Below, piece by piece: positions 34,103 through 43,651 of a DNA stretch of 64,000 nucleotides (positions within the stretch are counted from its first letter, which is position 1; every line of letters starts with the position of its first letter). Origin of the DNA: Saccharibacillus deserti (lineage in GTDB: Bacteria > Bacillota > Bacilli > Paenibacillales > Paenibacillaceae). The translations under genes were made by a program, and so were the position numbers. Under the pieces are notes generated by a model, which was not told the origin of the DNA, ran no database searches, and worked only from the letters and a program-made list of their open reading frames with translations. The DNA lies in NCBI RefSeq assembly GCF_013618475.1, contig NZ_JABJVN010000004.1, positions 62,001-126,000 of the forward strand, given 5' to 3'.

Positions 34103-34144
34103 GTTTTGCGTCGAGTCCCTATAGCCCCGACGCCGATTCGCAGT

Positions 34145-34180
34145 AAAAAAGCCTTTCCGAATTATCGGAAAGGCTTTTTC
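34145..34180. terminator. Intrinsic terminator after patB-like gene
   Basis: AAAAAAGCCTTTCCGA pairs with TCGGAAAGGCTTTTT around a short loop, with runs for both directions. It separates the converging PatB-like and CAP/SLH genes. Confidence 0.88.
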
Positions 34181-34255
34181 TGCACAGAGGCGGCAGCTTG
34201 ATCGACATTCTGCGCCGCGTTTCGGCCAAACGAAAATATCATCCGGATCTTCGAA

Positions 34256-36349
34256 TCAATGCGAAAACTCCGACGCGTTCAGGGTACCTTTTTTAACTTG
34301 GATAAAGTAGGATACGCCTTCCGTTCGGAAGTAAACATTAAGCTGTTCTTCCGTATAAATCCTCGAGGACGTTACGGAGAAGCGGCCTGTCTCATCGGTT
34401 TGAACCGGGATCTTCTCGAGTTCGCCGAGGCTCTGCCCCTCTTCGCTGCGCTCGTCTACCTGAATGTCCAACTGCCGGTTCGCTTGATCGCGGAACTGTC
34501 CTTCCACCCGCAGCGTCCCGTCCGCCCGGAATTCGGCAATCAGCGTTTTCTCGCCGAGTTCCGGCTTCGCATACACTTCGGGGAACAGATCTTCCGGCAG
34601 TTTCTCCTTCGGCGTGACCGAAGACGGTGCGCCGGTCAGCTGCTTCATTCCCGACTGCAGCTTCATCAAAATGGCGGCCGCCTGTGCGCGGGTAACAAGA
34701 TCATTGGAGCCGAAGCTCCAGCTCTGATTGCCCAACGTTCCGCGCATGTAATCCCGGACCAGCACGTAGTTCACCGCATAAGGAAAATCGAAGTTCACTC
34801 CGTCTCCCGAAGCGATCAACCCGGCTGCACGGTAGCGGTTGATCGGCTGGTCCCGGAAATCCTTTTTGCCGGGACGCGCGCTGAACAGCAGCAGCCCGCG
34901 GTCCTTCGCTACCCGGTAGGCTCCCTCTGCCCAGTGTGTCTTCTTCTTGGAGGCATACGCTTCGTAGTCGATTTTGTAGGCGCGCATCAGCATGGTCAGG
35001 AACTGCGCTTCGGTGACGGAGTCTTCCGGGCGGAAGTTTCCGTTTGCGTCCGCCGAGGCAACGCCCCTGCGCAGCGCCCACTCGATCGCTTCCCGATCGG
35101 AGCGTCCGGCAATGTCTTTGACTTTAACCGGATCGATGGCCGGATAACTTTTGCTTTTGAGCGGCTCGAATACTTTGACCGGCACAGTGTCGCGTACCGA
35201 GCCCGAGCTCAGTGTCACCTTATAGCTGCCGGGTTTGACCGCTTCAAGCACGCCGTCCGCAGAGACTTTCAGCCCGGCAGGCGAACTGCTGGAGTAGGAA
35301 GCGGAAGTCTTCGGCGAACCGGATGTTCCGTCGTTATACCGGGCAGTAACCTGCAGAGGCAGCTTTCCGCCCGGATTAAGCACCAGCTCGTCGTACTGCG
35401 CCGACAATCCTTCAATGGTCCGTCCTTTTCCGGTTGTGAACGACCAGGCTGCGCTGCGGGGCTGGGGTTCGCCCTTCACCGTATAATCGAGCTTTACGGT
35501 GTAGAGGCTGTACCCGTCCAGAATATCTTTCGGATACAGGTAGAGCGTGTCGGACTGAAGTTCGCTGTAAAAAGGAACCTCTTGTCCCTTGGAATTCCTA
35601 ATATCCGCCTTGAACGACTCGATCTTCTGACCGGACGAAGCGGAGATGATGCCGCCGGAATATTCAACTCCCAAACGATCGAGCGGATTCGGAATTTCGT
35701 GCCCGTAGAAGCCGATGGCGGCACCTGTCATACCGTCGTACGGATAGACTTTGACTTCCGGATCGGCCGAGCGATATCCCGAAAATCCGGGGTTCATGAC
35801 TGCCGTGCCTTCCTGAAGACCGATTCCGACCACTTTGTATTTGCCGTCCAAGATGATCTTGCGATGATACGCGGTACCCAGCCAGGCGTCGATCGCGTCC
35901 CGGGTCGTCTCCTGTTGGAAAGCCATAACCTCTCCAATTCCCCATGACATTCCCACATCCGACCAGCCGGCCGCCTTGGCACGATCCTGGGACGAACTGC
36001 CCGTGAAGCCCTCGGTTCCCTGCGTCTCGCTATGAGCCGACAAGCCTTCAAAATGATGCCGATTGTAGTAGGCCGCATGCGACTGCGATGCCTGGGTCAG
36101 TCTCGGATCCAATTCCAACGGGCCTACGCCCACTTTTGCCCGAATCTCGTTCAGGTAAGCCAATCCGTCCAGCTGATCTTGGGTGTAGCTCCCCTGCTGG
36201 ATTTCGGCGGCCGATACCGGCTTGACCGGATACGCCGTCGTGCCGGCCGTTCCTGCGATCAGAGCCGCTAAGAGAGCCGCTGCCCATTTCCGGCCGATCA
36301 TCCCCCGATTACCGGTCCGTTCTTTCCTGTCCCCTGCGTTTGCTCTCAT
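34256..36349 (-). CDS. CAP-domain and SLH-domain surface protein
   Basis: A 697-residue exported protein. A signal peptide (about residues 18-47, ending PVSAAE) is followed by a CAP/SCP domain (about 55-190). The family's His-Glu-His set can be seen in QSHAAYY, GEVM and YHRKI. Two Ig-like domains follow (about 200-300 and 305-395), then about three SLH modules (about 400-585) and a beta-rich tail. CAP domains bind lipids or cell-wall components, and some are proteases. The role here is unknown, but attachment to the wall is clear from the SLH modules. The start has GGGGAG seven bases upstream. Confidence 0.87.
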   Translation of the reverse strand: MRANAGDRKERTGNRGMIGRKWAAALLAALIAGTAGTTAYPVKPVSAAEIQQGSYTQDQLDGLAYLNEIRAKVGVGPLELDPRLTQASQSHAAYYNRHHFEGLSAHSETQGTEGFTGSSSQDRAKAAGWSDVGMSWGIGEVMAFQQETTRDAIDAWLGTAYHRKIILDGKYKVVGIGLQEGTAVMNPGFSGYRSADPEVKVYPYDGMTGAAIGFYGHEIPNPLDRLGVEYSGGIISASSGQKIESFKADIRNSKGQEVPFYSELQSDTLYLYPKDILDGYSLYTVKLDYTVKGEPQPRSAAWSFTTGKGRTIEGLSAQYDELVLNPGGKLPLQVTARYNDGTSGSPKTSASYSSSSPAGLKVSADGVLEAVKPGSYKVTLSSGSVRDTVPVKVFEPLKSKSYPAIDPVKVKDIAGRSDREAIEWALRRGVASADANGNFRPEDSVTEAQFLTMLMRAYKIDYEAYASKKKTHWAEGAYRVAKDRGLLLFSARPGKKDFRDQPINRYRAAGLIASGDGVNFDFPYAVNYVLVRDYMRGTLGNQSWSFGSNDLVTRAQAAAILMKLQSGMKQLTGAPSSVTPKEKLPEDLFPEVYAKPELGEKTLIAEFRADGTLRVEGQFRDQANRQLDIQVDERSEEGQSLGELEKIPVQTDETGRFSVTSSRIYTEEQLNVYFRTEGVSYFIQVKKGTLNASEFSH

Positions 36350-36454
36350 CCTGGTTCTCCCCTCGTTAATACCTTTGCGTATTTTACTGGCTAACTTTCT
36401 TGCAGCTTCAAGAAATTCTCCCTGTCCCTATATTTCTCCTGCTTTGCGCCTAAC

Positions 36455-36491
36455 AAAAAGCTTCGGGCATCTTGTTTGCCCGAAGCTTTTT
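36455..36491 (-). terminator. Intrinsic terminator after the P450 gene
   Basis: AAAAAGCTTCGGGCA pairs with TGCCCGAAGCTTTTT around a seven-base loop. It follows the P450 stop by about 8 bp on the minus strand. Confidence 0.88.
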
Positions 36492-36499
36492 CCCAATCC

Positions 36500-37783
36500 T
36501 CACACGCCCGACACGGCACCCGCTCCGCGTTTGCGCCGCACATTCTTCATCACGAACCGGCTCTCCGGCAGGGCCGGCATCCGTGACAGGCTGAGGCCCA
36601 GATCCTGCTCCGGCACCTCGTACTCCAGACGGTTCGCCATAAATTCCAGACTTACCGCCATGGCGTCGATCGTCAGCCATTCGCCCGCGCAGCGATGCCC
36701 GCCCCGGTGGTCGCCTCCGCCCTGCGGAATCAGATCGAACGGGCTGCCGCTCCAATGTTCGAACCGTTCCGGCCTGAACGTGTCCGGCTCCTCCCACAGC
36801 TTGGGATCATGCGTCGTACCGTAGATGTCGAGCAGCACCATCGTGCCTTCCTCGAACTCGTGGCCCTGCCACGTAAAGTCGTGGATGACCGAAGCGCCAA
36901 GGAACGGCGTAAACGGATAATACCGCCGCGTTTCCTGCACGAACCACTGCCGGTACTTCCCTTCGTCCGCAGCAAGCTTGACCCGGTATTCCGGATGTTC
37001 GTGCAGCGCAATCGCGCTGAACACGACGTAGCGTCCAATCGCCACGATCGGACGAACGATGTTAATCAGCTCGATCGCCGCCATCCGGGCGTCCAGCTCG
37101 CGATCCTGCAGATCGCGGTGGAACGCCATCGCATAAGCGGCCGTGTCTTCCGGAGCCTTCACCTCGCCGGCGCGCAGGTCAAGAATGTAGCCTTCGAGCC
37201 AGTCTTCGGTCCGCCTGCGCGCCCGGCGTCCGGCCGCATGGCGGGGACCGACCGCTCCGAACGCTTCCACCATATCGCCCATATCGTCGGCCCGCTGCCG
37301 TGCCGTCTCTTCTTCGACCGGCACCCCGGCCCAGCGGCACGCCGCGCGGTACAGCAGTTCCTGCGATTCGCCGAACAGTTCGAGTTCTTCGAGCTGTTCC
37401 CATCTGTGGGCTGCCGCTTCCCACTCCTGCGCCAACAGCTCCATGAAGACGTCCAGGCGCTCCCGCGACATCAGCGACATGAACAGCGCTTTGCGGTGCC
37501 GGTGCGCGTCGCCGTCCAGCGTCTGGATCGCGTCCACGCCGAACAGCGATTTCTGGATCCGTTTGGGGATCGCGCCGGAACGCTTGAATTTCGAAGTATC
37601 GTAGAACAGTTCGGCCGCTTCCTTGCCGCCGATGCAGATCGCTTTTTGCCCAAGCAGTCGGGTCTGGAAAATATCCGAGTCCATTTCCCGGCGCCGTTTG
37701 AAAATAAAGTCGTATCCGTCTTTGAGCAGAGCGAGGCTGTTATCCAGCGTATGCTCCTGCGGGGTTGGTTCGTTTTGCGTCAT
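36500..37783 (-). CDS. Fatty-acid peroxygenase, cytochrome P450 CYP152 type
   Basis: A 427-residue P450 related to P450BS-beta. It uses hydrogen peroxide to hydroxylate long-chain fatty acids at the alpha or beta carbon (or decarboxylate them to alkenes) and needs no reductase. The I-helix has RPIVAI with Arg244, matching the fatty-acid-carboxylate-binding Arg of CYP152 (position recalled as 242 in P450BS-beta), in place of the usual acid/Thr pair. ExxR is Glu284/Arg287 and the haem ligand is Cys365 in GGHRCAGEW. No redox partner genes are nearby, which fits. The ATG at 37783 has AAGGAGG about 11 bases upstream; a nearer TTG is too close to that site. Confidence 0.93.
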   Translation of the reverse strand: MTQNEPTPQEHTLDNSLALLKDGYDFIFKRRREMDSDIFQTRLLGQKAICIGGKEAAELFYDTSKFKRSGAIPKRIQKSLFGVDAIQTLDGDAHRHRKALFMSLMSRERLDVFMELLAQEWEAAAHRWEQLEELELFGESQELLYRAACRWAGVPVEEETARQRADDMGDMVEAFGAVGPRHAAGRRARRRTEDWLEGYILDLRAGEVKAPEDTAAYAMAFHRDLQDRELDARMAAIELINIVRPIVAIGRYVVFSAIALHEHPEYRVKLAADEGKYRQWFVQETRRYYPFTPFLGASVIHDFTWQGHEFEEGTMVLLDIYGTTHDPKLWEEPDTFRPERFEHWSGSPFDLIPQGGGDHRGGHRCAGEWLTIDAMAVSLEFMANRLEYEVPEQDLGLSLSRMPALPESRFVMKNVRRKRGAGAVSGV

Positions 37784-37989
37784 ATCCGCCAAATCCTCCT
37801 TCGTTTGTCGACCTTTTCACGCTAATCATTACCTCATCCCCCCTAAAAGAAAACGCGAAAAACACAAATCCCGCCTAATCGGTGTGAAACAAAACGCTGC
37901 AGCGGACGATAACATAGGTAGCTGGAATTCCGGCGCCTTCACCGCTTTGCGATTTTTTACACTCACCGAGAAAGAAGGGAAAAACTGTT

Positions 37990-39477
37990 ATGCCGTCCAA
38001 ATTCGAAAGACATTCTTCCATGCTCATTTTTTACACGCTTGAATCGCTGCTTATCTCCTTGTATCCGATCTTTGTGATTCTGTGGCTGACCGGACTTGTG
38101 TCCCTATCCAGCATGCTTGCCGTCTTGGGAATCAACTCTGTTTTGATCCCCGCCTATTACGCTCTCTACAAAGGCACGGCCGGACGGGAATGGGGAAAAT
38201 ATACGCTAGTGCTGGGCTGCTTTGTTGTCGGCAGCATCCTGTTCCTCTTTATCCCGAGCGGCGTCATCTGGGTGGCCCCGTTTATCTATGTGACCCTGTC
38301 GCTGGTCTATCTCTCCAAACCGGTTGTCGTCCTGGCCACGATTGTCGGGGTACTATCTCTGACATTCCAGCTGTTCGTTAACCCTTACGTCCCGACTTAC
38401 GGCGCGTTCGATTATGCGGTCATGTATATCGTCATGGTCATGATCGGCGCCTGCAGCTACGCGGTATGCGTGCTCGGCCGCAATATGCTGGAAGAATCGG
38501 CCCGGCAGCAGCGGATGATCGAAGAGCTGCTCGGCGAAGTGGACCGTTCCTCGAACGAATTGAAAAGCTTTGGCGAATCGGTGGCAGCGGGAGCGGGCGA
38601 GACGAGCCGGATCGCCGAAGAAGCCGCGGGCAGCTTCGCCGAAATCTCCAAAGGCATCGAAATCCAGGCCGAAAATATTCAGGAAATCAATGAAGCGATG
38701 ATCCAGTCGGGCGACAATATCGCGCGGATCCGGCGGGAAACGGACGAAATGAACGAATTGTCGCTCAGCACGACCCGACTGACCGAAGAAGGCAGCCTCA
38801 AAGCCCACGAACTTCGGGGCGACATGTCGCGTGTGCGCGGCAGCATGAGCGAGACGGCGTCGCAGGTCGGTCTGCTGAACCGCTACGCCGAAGAAGCGCA
38901 GGCGATTCTGACCGCTATCACGGAAATTGCCAACCAGACCAATCTCTTGTCGCTGAACGCGAGTATCGAAGCGGCTCGTGCAGGCGAGCAGGGACGGGGC
39001 TTTGCGGTAGTGGCCGGCGAAATCCGCAGTCTGTCGGGCAACGTGCAGACTTCGGCTGCCGATATTGCCGGACTGCTGCAGCAGATCCGCAGCCAGACGG
39101 GCATCGTAGCAGATTCTGTCCGACTGAACGAATCGACGATCGAAGAATTGGAGAGCCGGACGTACGAGACGGGCGAGCTGTTCGAACGGATCACGCAGGA
39201 CGCGGCGAACGTGCTGTCCAAATCGGCCGAAATCAGCGGCAATATCGACAGTCTGCAGGAATTCAACGGAGGCATTGCCGGCCAGGTCTCCGACTTCTCG
39301 GCGATCAGCGAGCAGACGTCGGCCTCGGTGGAACTTGCCGCAAGCGGCGTTTATCGCCAGCGCGATTCCGTGCGGCAGATCTCCGACAGTGTCACGCAGC
39401 TCGACGGCATGATCGAAGCGCTGCGCGATCTGACCCGTCTGGGCGGCAGGGAAGAATCCCAGGCCCAAATATCCTGA
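37990..39477 (+). CDS. Methyl-accepting chemotaxis-type receptor with multispan N-terminus
   Basis: A 495-residue transducer. The N-terminal 170 residues are hydrophobic and form five or six membrane helices without an evident extracellular sensor domain. No HAMP domain is obvious. The C-terminal signalling domain (about 190-490) is a long coiled coil with the conserved tip [21 protein letters not shown] and [15 protein letters not shown]. It should pass a signal sensed in or near the membrane to CheA/CheW. It is a single-gene unit with a strong terminator behind it. AAGAAGGG lies upstream of the ATG. Confidence 0.9.
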   Translation: MPSKFERHSSMLIFYTLESLLISLYPIFVILWLTGLVSLSSMLAVLGINSVLIPAYYALYKGTAGREWGKYTLVLGCFVVGSILFLFIPSGVIWVAPFIYVTLSLVYLSKPVVVLATIVGVLSLTFQLFVNPYVPTYGAFDYAVMYIVMVMIGACSYAVCVLGRNMLEESARQQRMIEELLGEVDRSSNELKSFGESVAAGAGETSRIAEEAAGSFAEISKGIEIQAENIQEINEAMIQSGDNIARIRRETDEMNELSLSTTRLTEEGSLKAHELRGDMSRVRGSMSETASQVGLLNRYAEEAQAILTAITEIANQTNLLSLNASIEAARAGEQGRGFAVVAGEIRSLSGNVQTSAADIAGLLQQIRSQTGIVADSVRLNESTIEELESRTYETGELFERITQDAANVLSKSAEISGNIDSLQEFNGGIAGQVSDFSAISEQTSASVELAASGVYRQRDSVRQISDSVTQLDGMIEALRDLTRLGGREESQAQIS

Positions 39478-39510
39478 AGTATCCTTTTAGAACTGCAAAC
39501 ACTACGACAA

Positions 39511-39550
39511 AAAAAGCGGCAGGGACGCCTTAGCGTTCCTGCCGCTTTTT
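39511..39550. terminator. Bidirectional intrinsic terminator
   Basis: AAAAAGCGGCAGG pairs with CCTGCCGCTTTTT around a 14-base loop that itself can pair (GACGCC/GCGTT partial). It stands between the converging chemoreceptor and HAD genes. Confidence 0.85.
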
Positions 39551-39623
39551 GTTGTACCTTTTTGCCGCCCGCAGCGCTTTGCCTACCCTGCGGCGGAATG
39601 TTGTTCCACTCTCACTTTTGCGC

Positions 39624-40283
39624 TTACTTTTCTTCGACTTTCGCCAGATCCGCCAGCCGGATATCCCGAATATCGTTGACGATCAAGTCGGCGCGCGACA
39701 GGTCCTGGTTGCCGGAATTCGGATTCACGAATCCGATACAGTGCATACCGGCCGCTTTCGCGGCGGCGATGCCGTGCCGGGCATCTTCCAGCACGACGCA
39801 GCGCGACGGATCGGCGCCGAGCAGTTCGGCCGCACGCAGATAGACGTCCGGCGACGGCTTGCCCCGGGGCACTTCTTCGCTGCTGACGACAAAGTCGAAC
39901 TCGCCCTGCAGCCCGAACTTCTCCAGCACCGCTTCAATGAACACACGCGGCGAAGAAGACGCGATCGCGCGCGGAATGCCGCCGCTCTGAAGCTCGGCGA
40001 TCAGCTCCCGGATCCCTTCGATCGGCTGCATCTGCGCGGCTTTCAGCACACCGATCTTGATCCCCAGCTGGTATTCGATAATTTCTTCCACCGTCTGGCT
40101 CATCCCGTATTCGCCGCGCAGGATAGACCAGAATTCGGGATTGGTCATCCCGACGTATCCTTCCAGCTGTTCCTGCGTAATCGAATACCCGTAATACTCC
40201 AGTACCTGCCGGTCTACGTCAAAATGCAGCGGTTCGCTGTCGATAATGACGCCGTCCATGTCGAAAATAAACGCTTCAATCAT
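39624..40283 (-). CDS. HAD-superfamily sugar phosphatase or beta-phosphoglucomutase-like protein
   Basis: A 219-residue HAD subclass IA protein. Motif I is FDMDGVIIDSE with nucleophile Asp8 and acid/base Asp10. An alpha-helical cap follows (about 15-90), then motif II SSSP, motif III Lys in GKPSPDVY, and motif IV LEDARHG. It is close in form to PgmB/YcjU and to 2-deoxyglucose-6-phosphatase-type enzymes, so it may either move or remove a phosphate on a hexose. A kinase or disaccharide phosphorylase is not beside it, so the exact reaction is undecided. AAGAAGG precedes the start. Confidence 0.85.
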   Translation of the reverse strand: MIEAFIFDMDGVIIDSEPLHFDVDRQVLEYYGYSITQEQLEGYVGMTNPEFWSILRGEYGMSQTVEEIIEYQLGIKIGVLKAAQMQPIEGIRELIAELQSGGIPRAIASSSPRVFIEAVLEKFGLQGEFDFVVSSEEVPRGKPSPDVYLRAAELLGADPSRCVVLEDARHGIAAAKAAGMHCIGFVNPNSGNQDLSRADLIVNDIRDIRLADLAKVEEK

Positions 40284-40367
40284 CCTTCTTCTCCTCCTCG
40301 TCTCATCTCTTCCTTTCCACCTTAACCGGGGATTCCCCTTTTCGCAAATTCTTCATCGTTTCGACAA

Positions 40368-40396
40368 TTGCCCTCGGTCCATACAGTACGTATAAT
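40368..40396 (+). promoter_or_regulatory. Likely sigma-A promoter of the FUSC-like gene
   Basis: TTGCCC (40368-40373), a 17-base spacer and a perfect TATAAT (40391-40396) lie 74 bp upstream of the proposed start codon. It is the cleanest -10 box in the interval. Confidence 0.6.
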
Positions 40397-40470
40397 ATTT
40401 CACATGGGTAAGTGTTTTGAAAATGGGTTATTTAAATTTGAAATCCGATCGGGAAGGACTTGAAACCCTT

Positions 40471-41481
40471 ATGAGATTTTCTATCGGGATGCGGAATATC
40501 AAAACGGCCGTTGCCGTGCTTCTCTGCGTACTGATTTCTTTTGCCCTCAAACTCGAATATCCTTTCTATGCGGCGATCGCCACCGTCATTGCCATGGAAA
40601 GTTCGATCACGAGCTCCTACACGGCAGGCAAAAACCGCACGATGGGCACGCTGGTCGGCGCCGCTTTCGGGGCTTTGTTCGCTTTTATCGAGCCTCATAA
40701 CGCCTATCTGTCGGCACTTGGCATCGTCTGCGTCATCGCCGTCTGCAACCTGCTGAAATGGAACAAATCCGTCTCGATTGCCTGCATCGTGTTCCTGGCG
40801 ATCATGCTGAACCTGCGCGACGGAGAACCGGCTTTCGCCTACGCGCTGCACCGGGTGCTCGATACGCTGCTCGGGATCGGCGTGGCGGTTCTGGTCAACT
40901 ATTTCCTGATTCCGCCCAAACACGACCGCAATCTGGAAAGATCCCGCTTGGCGGTACGCCGGCATCTGAGTACCCTTGCGCACCGACTGCTGCGGCAGGG
41001 CGGAGGCGTGCATATCAGTCCGCTCAAAAAAGACCTGGCCGAGCTGCAAAAATTTTGCGACACCTATAAAGAAGAATTCGATCTGGTCCAAAACAAAAAT
41101 CACAATCTGGTCTCGCGTATCGAACAGGAACTGGACGTTTACCGCAATACGTATTCGCATATGCGCATGATCCGGCTGCTGACCGATGACGATCCGGAAG
41201 GCGTGGCGAGTCTCGGAACGAGCCTGCTGCAGACCTCGAACCAGAAAGCCGACAGCGCTTTGTCCGCAGGGTCGCAGGCGGTTATCTACCGCTACCACGT
41301 CGCGTGTATTCTCGGCGAACTGCAGACCCTTGGACTTGTCGTGCCGACGGATATCCTCTATCCGTTCGAAGCGGCCTCCGGCGCGGAAGCTCCGGCAGAC
41401 ACAGCCGCCGAATCGCCAAGCGGGCTTCCGGGCGACAACACGCAGCCCGAACGGCCTTATTCGGCAGCGGGCCGCTCCTGA
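40471..41481 (+). CDS. FUSC/aromatic acid exporter-like membrane protein
   Basis: A 336-residue protein with about six membrane helices in the first 145 residues (MRFSIGMRNIKTAVAVLLCV onward) and a cytoplasmic helical C-terminus (about 150-310) with a disordered tail. The N-terminal pattern, including FYAAIATVIAMESS and a GTLVGAAFGALFAF helix, fits the ArAE/FUSC-like group seen in Bacilli (YqjA-like). It may export organic acids or act as a membrane stress protein; no substrate is known. The start is uncertain: an ATG at 40423 is in frame but has no ribosome site, while 40471 has GGAAGGA about 12 bases upstream. Confidence 0.75.
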   Translation: MRFSIGMRNIKTAVAVLLCVLISFALKLEYPFYAAIATVIAMESSITSSYTAGKNRTMGTLVGAAFGALFAFIEPHNAYLSALGIVCVIAVCNLLKWNKSVSIACIVFLAIMLNLRDGEPAFAYALHRVLDTLLGIGVAVLVNYFLIPPKHDRNLERSRLAVRRHLSTLAHRLLRQGGGVHISPLKKDLAELQKFCDTYKEEFDLVQNKNHNLVSRIEQELDVYRNTYSHMRMIRLLTDDDPEGVASLGTSLLQTSNQKADSALSAGSQAVIYRYHVACILGELQTLGLVVPTDILYPFEAASGAEAPADTAAESPSGLPGDNTQPERPYSAAGRS

Positions 41482-41535
41482 CACCGGCACGTCCGCCGAT
41501 TCACGCCGGGCGGCCCGTTCTTGCTTTTCAGCTGC

Positions 41536-41575
41536 AAAAAAGCGTTCCGGGGATTGGTTCCCGGAACGCTTTTTT
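41536..41575. terminator. Bidirectional intrinsic terminator
   Basis: AAAAAAGCGTTCCGGG pairs with CCCGGAACGCTTTTTT around a short loop, between the converging FUSC-like and hydrolase genes. Confidence 0.9.
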
Positions 41576-41656
41576 ATTCATGCTGATATTTATTCATGCT
41601 GATATGCGTTTGATCGTTTATTTTATGCGTCGGATCTTCTACCGGCATGTTCCAGC

Positions 41657-43348
41657 TTACCGATACTGCCGCATAAACCGCTCCATCAGATACGTAAACG
41701 GTTCGTTGTAGTAGCTTGGGAAGTATATATCGCTGCCGTGGGTACCAAACGGCATCTCGACCAGGGCGACCTTGTCGCTGCCCGCTTCCCGGTAAGCCTG
41801 GGCAAAATCGCGGGCCACCTGGACGTCTACGATCCCGTCGTTTACACCCTGGTAGATCAGGGCGGGAGGACTATCGGCAGTCACCAGCAGGGACGGATCG
41901 GACAATCCGTCCGCTCCTCCAATGCCCAGATCTTTCGCCAGTCCGTTCGCCGGATAATACGGAATGATGCCTTTGACCGTCATGCCGGGATCAAACAGAG
42001 CTTTGAATTCCGGATTGGCCGGAGCGAGGCCCGCCGCGGCCGCGAGCTGTCCGCCGGCCGAACCTCCGGAGAAGAACACGGACTTTGTATTGGCTCCGTA
42101 CTCGTCCGCATGCTCAACCATATAAGTCGTGAACAGACCGATATGCCGCACCATGTCGCCGATATCGAAATCGCCGACCACCTGCTCGGGCACGACCGCC
42201 GATTCCACGAATTTCTTCGTATTGCTCAGACCGTACTGCACGTCGAAGACGACATAACCGCGCGAGGCGAAGTATTTGTTCATCTGCGCATAGTTGCCGG
42301 CCCCTTTATCTCCGATCGTCCAGCCGCCGCCGTGGACGCGGATCAGCACGGAGTTTTGCCCCGGCAGATTCTTCGCGTCGGCCGGCGGCATGTACACGTC
42401 GAAAGCCAGCTTCCTGCCGGCGTCTTTGCCTTCGGTTCCTTCATAGTAGACGATGTCCGTCTTCACCCGGTAATCGCCCGTTCGGGCGCCATAGAAATAA
42501 TCCGGCAGCAAAAACGCACTGCGCATCATTGCGTCGTCTTCCATCTTCGTCGGATCTTCGCCGAAAGCCTGGGTGTAGGCTTCCTGCCCTTCGTTGACGA
42601 TTTTGGGCGCGGAAGCGAGCGGAAGCGCACAGACGAGCAGAATCAGCAGTCCTGTAAGACGGACCGCGCCCCGAAATGTCGAACGCCAGAATCCTTTTTT
42701 GCTTCCGTACATCTTGACCAGCAGCGCCGCCGCTCCCAGGAACATCAATCCGAAGAACAGGGCATACTCCGGCAGAATGACTTCCAGCAGGCCCGGATCG
42801 ACGCCGCCCAACAAAATGGCGCACAAATACAGGCCAAGCACAAGATTCAGCAGAAACCAAACGGTCAGCAGGCCTTTGAGTATACGGCGCAGACGTCCGC
42901 CTCCTCCGCCGGTTCCGTAAGGCGAATATCCGCGCGTACGACCGTCTTCCTTTTCCAGAGTTCCGTTTTGCAGGCGCAGGAATGCGATGACGGCTCCGTA
43001 AGCGAACAGCGCCAGCATAATCACGGTCGATATCACGCTGCGCGAATCGGTATCGCCCGGCGAAGACGAAGACACCGTATTCCATACCGGCACAGCCGCA
43101 AGTCCAAGCACGTGCAGCGCCAGATAGCCGTATTCCCAACCTCTATGTACGCCCCGACCCATTGCAATATGCAGATTTCCTAGCAGGGTCAGCAGCAGCA
43201 GGACTCCGTACAGATTCCATCCGCTTCCGGGAGCGTCGGCAAACCCGTAAATGACTCCTGACAGCAGCGATGCCAGATTGCCCGCCAGCAGCAGCGCCGT
43301 GCCGGCCGTTCGAAGCCGGAACCGGCTCGGGCCTCTTCCATATCCCAT
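41657..43348 (-). CDS. Membrane-anchored alpha/beta hydrolase
   Basis: A 563-residue protein. The N-terminal half (about residues 10-250) carries six to eight hydrophobic spans. The C-terminal half (about 280-560) is an alpha/beta hydrolase of the carboxylesterase/BD-FAE-like kind, with oxyanion motif HGGGW and nucleophile motif GGSAGG (Ser in SGGSAGGQ). A catalytic Asp is likely in NDGIVD and a His in GTHGSD. The catalytic domain lies after the last span and its side of the membrane cannot be decided. It is probably an esterase or lipase-like enzyme. The fusion to a multispan domain is uncommon and worth noting. Confidence 0.82.
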   Translation of the reverse strand: MGYGRGPSRFRLRTAGTALLLAGNLASLLSGVIYGFADAPGSGWNLYGVLLLLTLLGNLHIAMGRGVHRGWEYGYLALHVLGLAAVPVWNTVSSSSPGDTDSRSVISTVIMLALFAYGAVIAFLRLQNGTLEKEDGRTRGYSPYGTGGGGGRLRRILKGLLTVWFLLNLVLGLYLCAILLGGVDPGLLEVILPEYALFFGLMFLGAAALLVKMYGSKKGFWRSTFRGAVRLTGLLILLVCALPLASAPKIVNEGQEAYTQAFGEDPTKMEDDAMMRSAFLLPDYFYGARTGDYRVKTDIVYYEGTEGKDAGRKLAFDVYMPPADAKNLPGQNSVLIRVHGGGWTIGDKGAGNYAQMNKYFASRGYVVFDVQYGLSNTKKFVESAVVPEQVVGDFDIGDMVRHIGLFTTYMVEHADEYGANTKSVFFSGGSAGGQLAAAAGLAPANPEFKALFDPGMTVKGIIPYYPANGLAKDLGIGGADGLSDPSLLVTADSPPALIYQGVNDGIVDVQVARDFAQAYREAGSDKVALVEMPFGTHGSDIYFPSYYNEPFTYLMERFMRQYR

Positions 43349-43651
43349 TTTGAATCCTCTCCTCTTGTATATTCTCTTTCGTATCCTATTATTATTGACA
43401 GAATTTGTCGAATCTCTTCAAATGGTGTCACGAAACCTCCCATTCCTGCAAAAATAAATAAGACTTGAAGCATTCCCATAAACAATTGCTTGTTTTTTGA
43501 CGATAATGACGACGTGAATATTTTATTCCATTCAAATTCAAGGGAGGTTGGGATAAACGGAAAGCCGGATCATGTTCCTTCGCTCGGAACTTGCCGGATC
43601 GAGTACCCTCGTATCAAATGTTCGGACATCGTAGAAAATGGAGATGAGCGC
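43349..43651. other. Gene-free interval upstream of the large SLH protein
   Basis: About 300 AT-rich bases between divergent genes. No clear coding frame, hairpin or riboswitch was found; promoters for both flanking genes must lie here. Confidence 0.4.
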
